Assembly: GCF_000003815.2 (NCBI RefSeq)
Contig: NW_023365725.1
Coordinates: forward strand, 1-56,716
Direction: 5' to 3'
Length of the DNA: 56,716 nt
Origin: Branchiostoma floridae
Lineage: Eukaryota > Chordata > Leptocardii > Amphioxiformes > Branchiostomatidae
The stretch's first letter is position 1. Each line of letters opens with the position of its first letter. Below, in pieces: positions 22,101 through 30,300 of the stretch. A model generated the notes under the pieces. It made no database searches. It had not been told where the DNA came from and saw only the letters and a list, made by a program, of their open reading frames with translations. Made by a program: the position numbers and the translations under genes.

Positions 22101-25100
22101 CTTTGATTCAATCAACTCTCCGGCTGACGCGCACAGGTGTGGCTCTGTGCGGGGTCACGGAAGGTCACGTCAGGAGGCCAAAAGAAAACAAATTTCCCCT
22201 CAGAAAAGTGCCAAAATTAATCATTTTAAAGTTGTTTATGTCAAAAATTTGACTTGAATCTTGTTACCAAGTATCTAATGCCTATCTATACCAAATTTCA
22301 GGTCATTTAATTGTAATACCAGGGTACAGGAGCCAAAAGTGTCCTTTTTTGGTCAAAAATTGGCCAAAAATCGCAAAAATAAGCATTTTGTTGCACTGTA
22401 CACCAAAAGTGTTATTGAATTTATATGAAGGTATTATCAAGGCACATCTGTATCAAATTTCAGCTCATTCGGTTGCAATACCAAGGTACAGGAGCCAAAA
22501 GTGTCCTTTTTTGGTCAAAAATTGGTAAAAAAAATCGCAAAAATAAGCATTTTGTTGTACTGTACACCAAAAGTGTTATTGAATTTATATGGGGGCATTA
22601 TCAAGGCACATCTCTGTCAAATTTCAGCTCATTTGGTTGTAATACCAGGGTACAGGGGCCAAAAGTGTCCTTTTTTGGTCAAAAATTGGTCAAAAAATCG
22701 CAAAAATAAGCATTTTGTTGTACTGTACACCAAAAGTGTTATCGAATTTATATGGGGGCATTATCAAGGCACATCTCTGTCAAATTTCAGCTCATTTGGT
22801 TGTAATACCAGGGTACAGGGGCCAAAATATACAGTTTTGGTCTATAATTGACCAAAAAAATCTCAATAAAATCATTTTAGAGGCAGATATGAAAAAACTG
22901 AGAAAAAAGCATCAAGGTATTGGCCCATTCTACCCCTGTGCCAAATTTCAGGTCATTCGGTCCAGGAACGGCAGAGATGAATCACTTTGAAGATTTGACA
23001 GGAGAAAGAAGAAAGAAAGAAAGAAACATTACGAATACAATATATTTCACCATACTATGTATGGCTGAAATATAACTAGGAAGTTGGCCGAGGAACAGTG
23101 CAGCCAATCCTGTCTACATGGGTTCGCAAAGCACGGGTGCGGTGGTGGCGGTGCATGATGGTCGAGTGAGTAAGGGGATAAGAATGGGGATAATAAGGAA
23201 GGGTGTAATGAGGAAGGGGATAATGAGGATGGGGAGAGATACTTTCATGTGAAAGTATAGGAAAGGGGTGATTATGCCTATTGCAGGACACTGGGAGGAG
23301 CCAGCGCGACGGAGGCACTGCCCCCATCACTAATGAGGATGATCCAATGATTGTCAGTGTGGATACTTTGCTATTCACACTGCACGATCATTGGTCAGCC
23401 GAAATCATGTGATCAAATAATACCATATAAGGCGGCGTGCATAATCCCTTCTGCCATTCTCCCGGAGACATCCGCAGCTCAGAAGTGCAAGGTGGGGCAG
23501 ACCTGGCACATGAACAGGTGACAATGAAAGAAAGAGCGGATGAATAACACTATGCAAGACGGGTGTATAATCCATACTGGCTTTCATCTGGATAAATCCA
23601 TAATACTAGTGCCGAAGAGCAAAGTGGGGCCGACCTGCAGCGAGTGGGAAAAGTGGATAGAACGTTGTGAGGAGGGGAAGCGCTTTTCTTTCCCCACCCA
23701 CCCGCCCTTATAGCCATTGCTGGGACTCGGCTTCCACCGCGCGACTTCGGCACTGCCCCCATCACTAATGAGGATGATCCAATGATTGTCAGTGTGGATA
23801 CTTTGCTAACCATCCAATGAGCAAAGCGAATGTAGGTAAATCTGCAAATAAGGACATTATTCATCAATATTCCCTTTTTGACCCCAACTATACACATGGT
23901 ACAACCATCAGTGGTCAGTGTGGAGTAATAGTTGCCGGGGGTTATAGAAGGTGTGGTTATAGGAGAAAATAGAGTCAACGTCGTCTGGCTATATGATAAG
24001 ATATGGTACAGCTGAATCTGGATACTGGATAAGTGTAGCTTATACAGTAATGAGGACTTTTTGTTACGTAGTACAGAACGATATATGGTGATGTTGATAA
24101 CTGGGTTGAGGGCTAGGGTTCGGATACGTGCAGTTTTCCACAATACTTTGACGCTATCTTATACACCTTTCTCACGCAGCGGCCATGATAGATCGAAAAC
24201 GAATTCAATGAGGCAAACAAAAGACTGTCCATCATAATTAGCAGTTCAACCAATGATAGCATGGAAATTAGAAAATCGACCAATAAGAGAATGGCTACAT
24301 GTCCGTGAAATATTTGCATTATCATGTTTTTATTTTGCATCTCTTAAGGGACTATATGGGATCAGTCTATGCTATTCTAAATTGATATATCTGTTGATGT
24401 ATAACATTATATAGTTATAATATTCATTATTTGATTTTATATTGTGAAAATTTGTGTGGAGAAATTTGGGGGGAAACTAAATAAGAGCTGATTCTAGGAA
24501 TAAGTTTTGTCTGCTTGCCTCATTGACCTCTTCTTCGGTCATGGCCGCCGCGTGAGAAAGGTGTATTTAATTTCATGTAAAATGATGGAATGAGATTATT
24601 CATATCACGTGTCAGTCATCACAATACATATGGTAACATGATCTCTATGTAAAGGCTCAGAGACAAAACGCAGCCGAGGTTCTCTGTGTTCCACTGGAGC
24701 GACTCCAGGAGGTAGCGAGCGCCGTAACTGACGAGGTTGCGCATGTGCAGGAAATCTTCATCTTCCATACAGGTAACGCAAAGGAGTGCAATTGGTCGTT
24801 TGGGCTATTCTGGAAAAAAAACATGCAAGAGAAAAAAACTTTTCCCTTGTTCCTTGTGTTGCACAAGTCATCCCCATAAACCATGTTTTCTAAATTTCAT
24901 AGCATCTTCGATCTCATTTTACATAAACAGTTGTATAGATTTTTGAGCCGCTGAGTTCGCCATTGTTAAGTCCACGGCCCTGGAGTCTATCAATGTGAAA
25001 TCCATGGCCATGGACTCTACCATTGTTAAGTCCACTGCCTTTGAGTCCAGCAATGTGAAATCCACGGCCCTGGAGTCTTCCATTGTAAAGTCTACGGCTC

Positions 25101-26801
25101 TGGAGTCTTTTAGAGTCAAGAAGTTTGGAAGGCGTTTTAAACCAGTGTCTTTCTTTTTCAAACTTATAAAAGTCTTTACCATAGGACCTCCGACAATGAT
25201 GAAAGTAAAGAAACATGGTTTTGTGTTATAAACTGTTCTCTAACTAAAAAAATTGGACTCACCGGAATTTTCACCTGACCCGCTTGTGATGAGTCCTCTG
25301 ACCCAATCGCTGTGGACACGTGACATTCTGCACGTCGGACGTTAGCAATGGGTCAAGTGTTGTGGGGAATCAATGTCGCCCCCCGTCCCGGTTGATGTGT
25401 ATATGTCTTATTTCTGTTTACTACACAGCCCGATGTGGATCGACTCTGGTAACGCGACTTGTAGAGGCCACTTCGGTAGCGCAGGCTATGAGTGAGCCTG
25501 AGGTGTTCTCCATCATATCCATGGCTCTCCTCCGACTAAAGCGCGGCCAGACTCCATCGCGTCCCAGCTGCCCCGAGGTTCTGTCAAATGACGAGTCTAC
25601 CATAACTCTTCTGAGAAACGTCGTCACTTTGATGAACTATAACCTCGTGACGTCAGATCCACGTCACCGTCACATCATCTTTTATAAGATTAAGCCCGAC
25701 AATATCCTCTTGGGTGACCTGATGGCTCGCGCCTTCCCGTTGGCCAAGACCGTCTTCCTGTACCGGAATGGTCTGGACGTTTCTGAATCCTTTGCTCGAC
25801 TCGTCCTACATCAGAAGTACGTGCTTTATGTGGCTTTCTGGCTGATGATGCGCCTCGGTTTAAGAATTCGTGCGCTTCCCTTTCCTGACTTCTTGCGATG
25901 TTTCGGAGACAACCCGAAGTTCTCGACGGTGCGTCATCGCGGGACGGATTTGTTCTACATCTACACCAGGTGGGCCGGCGTGCTGCAGTGCGCCGCCGAT
26001 CTGCAACGGCGGCAGCCCGGGTATTTCTTCCACGCCGTCATCTACTACTCATCCCTCGTTAACGACAAACGGAAGACGTTCAGTCTACTGATGGAGAAGC
26101 TGGGTTTGAAGTGGAGTCTACACGACCCAAGAGAAGACACAGATAAGATCGAGAAAGCATTGGTTCAGGACAGCCAAGCAGGAACCTCTATGTGTTCGAG
26201 GTGATGCTTCTCGTTTCTGCTAGATTCCTCGCGCGCGGATCGCACACTGATTTTGTAAGGTTCATTATATACGCCCGTTAAATTCTCTATCTATGAAAGG
26301 ATAACAAGGTTCTACATTCCCAAGCAATACAATAAAATCTATGTCCTCCATTCACAACCAAGACATAAAATAACAGCTGACGTTTCGATAACGACCTGTC
26401 ACCTTCCTCATAGCATTACTGACTTGTTCTATCTACACTGCAGCTAGGTGTCGCAATGCAAAGTATAGATTGTATTTGCGGTCCCAAGCGTAAAGTATTG
26501 ACGCCTAGCAACAGTATGGAATAGACCCAGCCACTATTGGTTACCGAAATGTTAGCTGTGATTTTATATCCTAGTTGTGACGAAATATTTAACCTTGTGA
26601 TTGTCCCACCTAATAAAAGTATATTTTTACGAACCCATGTATCAATATCACAGTGGGAGGAGACCCGGAGAGAAGTGGGCACTAGACGTTTCGTCGCGCT
26701 GGATGGGGCAGTGGGAACGAGAATACTTTGAGGAAGTCTGTCGCCATGCTGGGAACGAGATCACGGGCCCCGACTTTCTTCTGCCCGGTACCGTAGTGTA
26801 A
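10084..26801 (+). CDS. membrane-anchored sulfotransferase-like protein, five exons, complete (461 aa)
   Basis: Exons are 10084-10191, 11172-11417, 24661-24772, 25429-26200 and 26654-26801. Lengths total 1386 nt, every junction is GT-AG and all phases agree (0, 0, 1, 2). Residues about 8-25 form a signal anchor (TVIAVLSAAAIVVYFL), so type II topology in the secretory pathway is likely. ARCGSTLVTRL at 156-166 fits the PAPS 5'-phosphosulfate loop. KTVFLYRNGLDVSES at 262-276 fits the 3'-phosphate motif, with Arg268 and Ser276 eight apart as in known sulfotransferases. Exon 3 was found by phase and the match IFIFHT|ARCGST. The exact family and acceptor are unknown; it is not a close relative of the GAL3ST-like gene next door. 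Intron 2 is 13.2 kb of repeats. A polyadenylation signal AATAAA follows at 26942. Confidence 0.8.
10671..11060. mobile_element. hAT-type MITE with 8-bp target duplication
   Basis: The 390-bp element starts CAGGGGTGGGTAGCGGTAC and ends GTACCGGTACCCACCCCTA (imperfect inverted termini). It is flanked on both sides by the same 8 bases, ATTCTGCG (10663-10670 and 11061-11068). Eight-base duplications and CAGGGGTG-like ends are hAT hallmarks. There is no transposase. It lies in intron 1 of the sulfotransferase-like gene. Confidence 0.88.
11172..11417 (+). CDS. exon 2: luminal region before the catalytic domain
   Basis: The acceptor is ctattatttAG and the donor ctTGAG|GTTTGT, phase 0-0. The 82 codons contain LNSLNDFIPVGEA, VVQLFAHRG and VVLIRPVDGADL and have no stop. 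The segment has no known domain I can name. Confidence 0.7.
11759..11865. repeat. copy 1 of a perfect 107-bp direct repeat
   Basis: Identical to 23372-23478, 11.6 kb away in the same intron. It contains ATCATGTGAT and CATATAAGGCGG, a TATA-like box. Sequence on either side differs, so this may be a shared terminal or promoter part of two insertions. Confidence 0.9.
11866..12651. other. intronic, no gene supported
   Basis: Several overlapping frames of 80-130 codons on both strands (for example 11911-12174 minus) have no recognisable motif. Because they follow the 107-bp repeat they may be part of an unclassified mobile element. Confidence 0.4.
12652..13003. repeat. 95-bp tandem repeat, about 3.7 copies
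   Basis: The anchor gtttgcagcgagcac recurs at 12661, 12756, 12851 and 12946, exactly 95 bp apart, with only a few substitutions. Each unit holds gagattggatatcttgcgtc and gctgctgcttaggcc. Confidence 0.95.
13525..15110 (+). mobile_element. decayed non-LTR retrotransposon reverse-transcriptase sequence
   Basis: Around 13530 the plus strand reads ADDIAFIENSEEELQQ. Around 14640 it reads ADLADDLVLLSEDFS followed by VGLSISKKKIEVM, and near 14970 YSAETWQTITER. These match the RT catalytic ADD box, the downstream GL.I..KKTE.M block and the AETW block of LINE ORF2. Stops and frameshifts break every frame. Two ADD boxes 1.1 kb apart suggest two fragments. This is a dead relic. Confidence 0.65.
15334..15377. 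repeat. imperfect hairpin
   Basis: gaaaattgttgaatgac pairs with gtcattaacaattttc across a 10-base loop with one bulge. No other context is visible. Confidence 0.6.
16338..16965. repeat. long direct repeat, left copy (LTR-like)
   Basis: Blocks such as gaccgtcaacaa.agtcgcacgg, ctgaagagaagt.aagtgactgct, ccgcttatgaatattaatt and cctcttcgctgattggct recur in the same order at 21759-22225. The left copy carries ctataaataag and an extra GC-rich block (about 16620-16740). The pair brackets 5.9 kb. Whether it is a true LTR is not shown, since no primer-binding site or gag/pol was found. Confidence 0.75.
17090..18090. repeat. 141-bp satellite array, about 7 copies
   Basis: The anchor gtttatttgatctaaagcc recurs at about 17201, 17342, 17483, 17624, 17764 and 17905, every 141 bp. 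Units share catatacgtgt.cattaag, ggattataacgtgtgttt and taaatacttattaaaacgcc. The first and last copies are the most diverged. Confidence 0.95.
18091..19209. other. non-repetitive spacer between satellites
   Basis: About 1.1 kb separates the 141-bp and 115-bp arrays. A minus-strand frame at 18651-19088 (145 codons) and one at 18164-18469 have no recognisable motif. If the bracketed region is one mobile element, this would be its only unique internal sequence. Confidence 0.5.
19210..20945. repeat. 115-bp satellite array, about 15 copies
   Basis: The anchor aaactgcgcggattcaaa recurs every 115 bp (19491, 19606, 19721 and on). Each unit contains gaaatacgcaacatttcata, then tacgt, taagctaaac and the short hairpin ggggaggtctcccc. 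Units fall into subtypes (ttaaacatgtcg versus ttaaacttgttg), showing mixed local amplification. Confidence 0.95.
21759..22225. repeat. long direct repeat, right copy (LTR-like)
   Basis: Homologous to 16338-16965 in the same orientation, with deletions of the GC-rich block. It ends near tttcccctcagaaaagtgcc, like tttcccctaaaaaaagtgct in the left copy. Confidence 0.75.
22250..22990. repeat. 163-bp tandem repeat, about 4 copies
   Basis: The anchor tacagg(a/g)gcc recurs at 22325, 22487, 22651 and 22814. Units carry atttcagctcattyggttg, gtccttttttggtcaaaaa and caccaaaagtgttat. The array ends in (gaaa)n, as the 3' ends of some LINEs do. A single related unit lies near 21690-21740. Confidence 0.9.
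23314..23808. repeat. 60-bp perfect direct repeat bracketing an insertion-like segment
   Basis: 23314-23373 and 23749-23808 are identical (ggcactgcccccatcactaa through ggatactttgcta). The 107-bp repeat starts directly at the end of the first copy. The regions before each copy (about 23160-23313 and 23590-23748) are also related, so this is a diverged tandem duplication with a younger identical core. Confidence 0.85.
23372..23478. repeat. copy 2 of the perfect 107-bp direct repeat
   Basis: Base-identical to 11759-11865, including the TATA-like CATATAAGGCGG. After gcagc the two copies diverge at once. Confidence 0.9.
23809..24660. other. intronic, no gene supported
   Basis: AT-rich intron sequence upstream of exon 3 of the sulfotransferase-like gene. 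Frames here have no recognisable motif, splice support or conservation signal that I can see. Confidence 0.4.
24661..24772 (+). CDS. exon 3: segment leading into the PAPS loop
   Basis: The acceptor is aaaggctcAG and the donor catacaG|GTAACG, phase 0 to 1. The 37 codons read AEVLCVPLERLQEVAS...EIFIFHT, a beta strand just before the P-loop. The split codon G|CC makes the Ala that begins ARCGSTL. It restores the frame between exons 2 and 4, which otherwise do not match in phase. Confidence 0.78.
24957..25125. repeat. 30-bp minisatellite, about 5.5 copies, open on both strands
   Basis: Units alternate between cattgttaagtccacggccc and caatgtgaaatccayggccc, each followed by tggagtct, at a 30-bp period. 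Because 30 is a multiple of three, plus and minus frames stay open (plus: TALESSIVKS decapeptides). It lies in intron 3 (24773-25428). Confidence 0.9.
25429..26200 (+). CDS. exon 4: catalytic sulfotransferase-like domain
   Basis: The acceptor is tttactacacAG|CC (phase 1) and the donor tcgAG|GTGATG (phase 2). It encodes the 5'-PSB loop (RCGSTLVTRL), YKIKPDN, the 3'-PB motif (YRNGLDVSES), and a later FYIYTRWAGVLQ...YFFHAVIYYSSLVND block. This is the core of the enzyme. Confidence 0.85.
26201..26653 (+). mobile_element. intron 4, with possible Penelope-like terminal fragment
   Basis: The minus strand near 26360-26430 reads tatgaggaaggtgacagg...tatcgaaacgtcagc. This recalls the conserved end of Penelope-like elements and the CUGANGA...GAAAC core of their hammerhead ribozymes. 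The CUGANGA part is degenerate here, so activity is unlikely. Assignment is from memory of the motif only. Confidence 0.3.
26654..26801 (+). CDS. exon 5: C-terminus and stop
   Basis: The acceptor is atatcacAG|T (phase 2). It reads SGRRPGEKWALDVSSRWMGQ and ends DFLLPGTVV with TAA at 26799-26801. W, K and E-rich C-terminal helices are usual in sulfotransferases. Confidence 0.82.
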
Positions 26802-26941
26802 AACTTCCATAATGCACCTGAAAAAATGGCTGAAGCTCTCTCAGGGCAGCAGAGTTTCTCTTCTACGACTTACCTGCCTGTAATCTGTAATCTGAAGCTT
26901 CCAGTGGACTCAAGTTTTAATAATTTCCTTCGTAAAGAGGA

Positions 26942-26951
26942 AATAAATAAA
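26942..26951 (+). promoter_or_regulatory. polyadenylation signal of the sulfotransferase-like gene
   Basis: Two overlapping AATAAA hexamers (aataaataaaa) lie 140 bp after the stop. The opposite-strand gene has TTTATT (AATAAA on minus) at 27031-27036, so the two 3' UTRs probably end within 100 bp of each other. Confidence 0.7.
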
Positions 26952-27150
26952 AGCTAACTTGGACCTTAAGCAATTACCATTTTGGAACATATAACGTTAC
27001 TGCAAGTACTCGAATGGTTGAATATCTCTTTTTATTCATATATCCCTTTTTATTTTATTTTCTTCTCATCTTAGATTTTATGCACTTGAACAAAGGAATG
27101 AAATCAAATATGCGAATGCTGTATTTGCTCTCAAGCAATTGTAGGTCTTT

Positions 27151-27330
27151 CTAGTTTGTTTTTGTTTCTTTCTGCAATCCCTTCTCATAATTTGTTAGTT
27201 CAATCTTGTATTTGAAGGTTGGCCATCCTTTGATGATCGACCGTACATTCTCAATAGGCAGTACAATGCCCCAACGTCTCTCCTCTTTCCATGATGCCTT
27301 TTGTCGTATATCTCTCATCAGTATCCATTC
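27151..27330 (-). CDS. GAL3ST-like: exon 6: C-terminus and stop
   Basis: Acceptor gtgcatAG-type signal at 27331-27332, phase 0. It reads EWILMRDIRQKASWKEERRW..., then GWPTFKYKIELTNYEKG, ending at TAG (27151-27153). There is ample room for a 3' UTR before the minus-strand AATAAA at 27036. Confidence 0.8.
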   Translation of the reverse strand, partial: EWILMRDIRQKASWKEERRWGIVLPIENVRSIIKGWPTFKYKIELTNYEKGLQKETKTN

Positions 27331-30300
27331 CTGTGCATAAGGAAATAAAAATTACTGTAAGTTGATTTATTTTGAAAGGGGGTAATAGCGCTAGTTGTGG
27401 CGTCATGGTTTCGTAGAGGCGCAAAAAAACTAGCAATTTTCGTCAGCATGCTTAAACCTACATATGCAGTTCACAATTGTTGCCTTAAAGTCATAAAATA
27501 GCATACCATAAATTCGAATTACGTTTTATTCTTACAGTTTGGAAGATACCAAAATGCAAAATTTTCTGATTGCATTCAAAACAATAGTAGTAATGGAATT
27601 TGATTAGCATACAGGTGTTAGCACCTTCTGTATTCTTAGAAAATCTTTCTTGTTCAGAAGTACATGTTAACTTTCTTTCAATAGAAGAATGTAAAACGAA
27701 GCATATTTTATTTAGATAGGTGGTAGTTGCTATAAAACTGTGAACTGATCTTGTAGAATATGACTATGTAGAAGAAAATGCGGGAATGTTGGTTAGAATA
27801 AGTCTAGATTATGATATTTTGGAAATAAAGATACATTTACATTACGTTTGCATTTAGATCTACATTTGTACTTACCCGGGTCTTTATTCCTCTGCAATAT
27901 TCCTTATCAACTACGAATTGTGGGCTCCAATTGGAAGCTTTCACAACGATGCTATGGTTGGACCTCTGTTTTAGATCTTCATGGCAGTACCAACTGATGT
28001 TCTTTTTCAGTTCCCTGTAGTAGTCGAGCTCTTTCTTAAAATCTGGTCCCTGCGTAGTTAACAAATTATCAACTTAAAAAAATAACCAAACAAAGGCCAA
28101 ACTAGAGTATATTCTGACAGAGACTGTTACATAGCAAAAGTTTTCAATACGGTCAAATCTAAGCTGAAAAGTTCCCAAATTCTGGTGATTTTGAAGTTTG
28201 TTCGACGATGTTCAATTTGTATATCATTGACTTTTCGACCTTCACATATAAATCTTATCAATTGTTTGGTATTCATTAAACCGTGAAGTTGCCTTTTTTT
28301 AGAAGATCCAAACACAATAGTGCCACCTACAACGTAAAGACAGAAGTCAGAGGTAGTATTTTGCCCCGAAGTCAGGTAGCCATTTTTACACCTGGGTGAA
28401 GTGAGGAAGGTCGTGTAAGTGCCGGAATTCCCAAAGGGTACAACTTCGGCAGGTACGGCGAGTGTCGAACTAGATGTCCCGAGCCCAACACTCTACCAGT
28501 TACGTCACACACGACGCCTCAGATTTATTTCTTGAAATGACGATGATCCTAAGAATACTTTAGCGTGGACTTACCTGTGCTTCAATCTTTCGCCACAACG
28601 ACCTGTTGAACGTGTCGTATAGAAGGTAATCCACGGCCTTCCACTTGCGAAGGTTGGTCATCTCCTCGGCGGTAGGGATGTAGGATTTGTAGGAGTAATT
28701 CCTGGCGTTTTTCGGAACGGTGTCGCACACGACATCTCGCGTCTCCCAGCACATCAGACGTCTCAGAAGAACCAAGGACTCGTCCAGGTGTTCCAGCAGC
28801 AAGACTAGCGTGAAGTCATGCTCTAATTCTTTGATGTATCTTTCAGCTGCCTCCTGGTTACAATTTGAAGTACACACGGGAACATTTTACTAACATTGAT
28901 CACATCAGTTCATTGTATTTAACCCCGTTACCTCTAGTATGGAAGCTTTAATTTTTAACAAGCCGGAATTCAAAACTCTGGTAATTGATACATAAATCTA
29001 TACCTTTCTATACTTCTGATTTTCACTCGTCTTTTTAAACATTTCTCATTATATGGAAGTTAGAGTTAGAATTGACGGATTATGGGGACGGATGTATTCA
29101 GAAAGTCTATAAAGTATCGATTGGTTCTATAGTTACTGCAAAAAAGATATATATTCTGGTACCATATCATCGGCTCCTTCAGTTGGGTAGCCCAAATCGA
29201 AGGCCATGTGGTTTCTAGTTCCGTCCCAGGTTGTATTGCAGAAGCGAAAGTAAGCCTCGGACATATTTTTGTACTTCCATGGCTCCCGAAGAAAGGTCTT
29301 GATGGGATTTACGGACGTGATCTTCAGTAACGCAGGAAGATTGTAAAAATGCATGCACGACTTCAGGTGACTGACAGGCTCGCGAATGAGAGCTGTTTAA
29401 AGGACACGAAAGAAGAGAAGAACACAAACATATCAACACTTGAAAGTTCATCTGTGTTGGAAGACGTAATTCTTGAATATGTTGAACTGTAATTTCCAAC
29501 ACAAAATTTAATTTAACCAAATTTTCGACTAGTAAGCTCCAGTCTTTGTCAATGAATGAAAAATCCACTGCTTCTCTGACGTCACATCATGCATAAGTGA
29601 CTCGATTCCATCGAGCTCTGAAGTAGATGGCTTCTTTTGATCCCTAGCAAAAAAGTATGGTTTTATGGCCAAGATTCAAACTTTGTCCAATGTGACAAAG
29701 TGTCCAAGTGACTCTGTATGTATGTATGTATGTATCTGAGGTGCATTCCTTGACAAATACTGGAGCTGATCGGTAAAAAATCCAATTTTTGTGTTGGAAA
29801 TGATAGGCCAACTTTTTCCAGAACGAAGTCAACAGTTTCAAGCATAATTTGGTTTCATTTTATACATAGCAGCACCGCTTGCATCTAAATGCCACTCAAA
29901 GAGTGACTGTTAGCCCCCCCCCCCTCACAAGCTTCTGTGTTTTGCCAACAAATATTTCGTTTTAATGTCTGTAAGAATCAAGGATTGACACAAATAGATA
30001 GGAAAAGCCAGCCAACGCTGCTTACAAAATGATTTTAGCATTAACTGCATTGATACATGGGCATACAACTAGTTAACTGTAACACTCAAAACTGAGATAA
30101 AGAAGATGTGATTTGTGTAATTTACCTGTAATCAGTTTTCTTAATTATGAAAAACATGAAGTAGGAACCCAGCCGGCAAAGAAATCAACTTGGCCCATTT
30201 GTTTCTAAATCTGATGGGAGATTTTGAAAGCGCCAGAAGTAGAGGAAAGGGATGCTTACAGATGTAGGCAGTGTCGTCGGGAAACTTGGACCGTAGCCAT

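Noticed and set aside
22425-22990. Three overlapping frames of 90-116 codons
   Set aside because: They lie in the 163-bp tandem repeat and repeat the same peptide, and the sequence is AT-rich repeat DNA.
29140-29162. Longer version of GAL3ST exon 3 to a donor at gca|GTAACT
   Set aside because: It would end in phase 2 and cannot join exon 4. The ATG|GTACCA donor keeps frame and family alignment.
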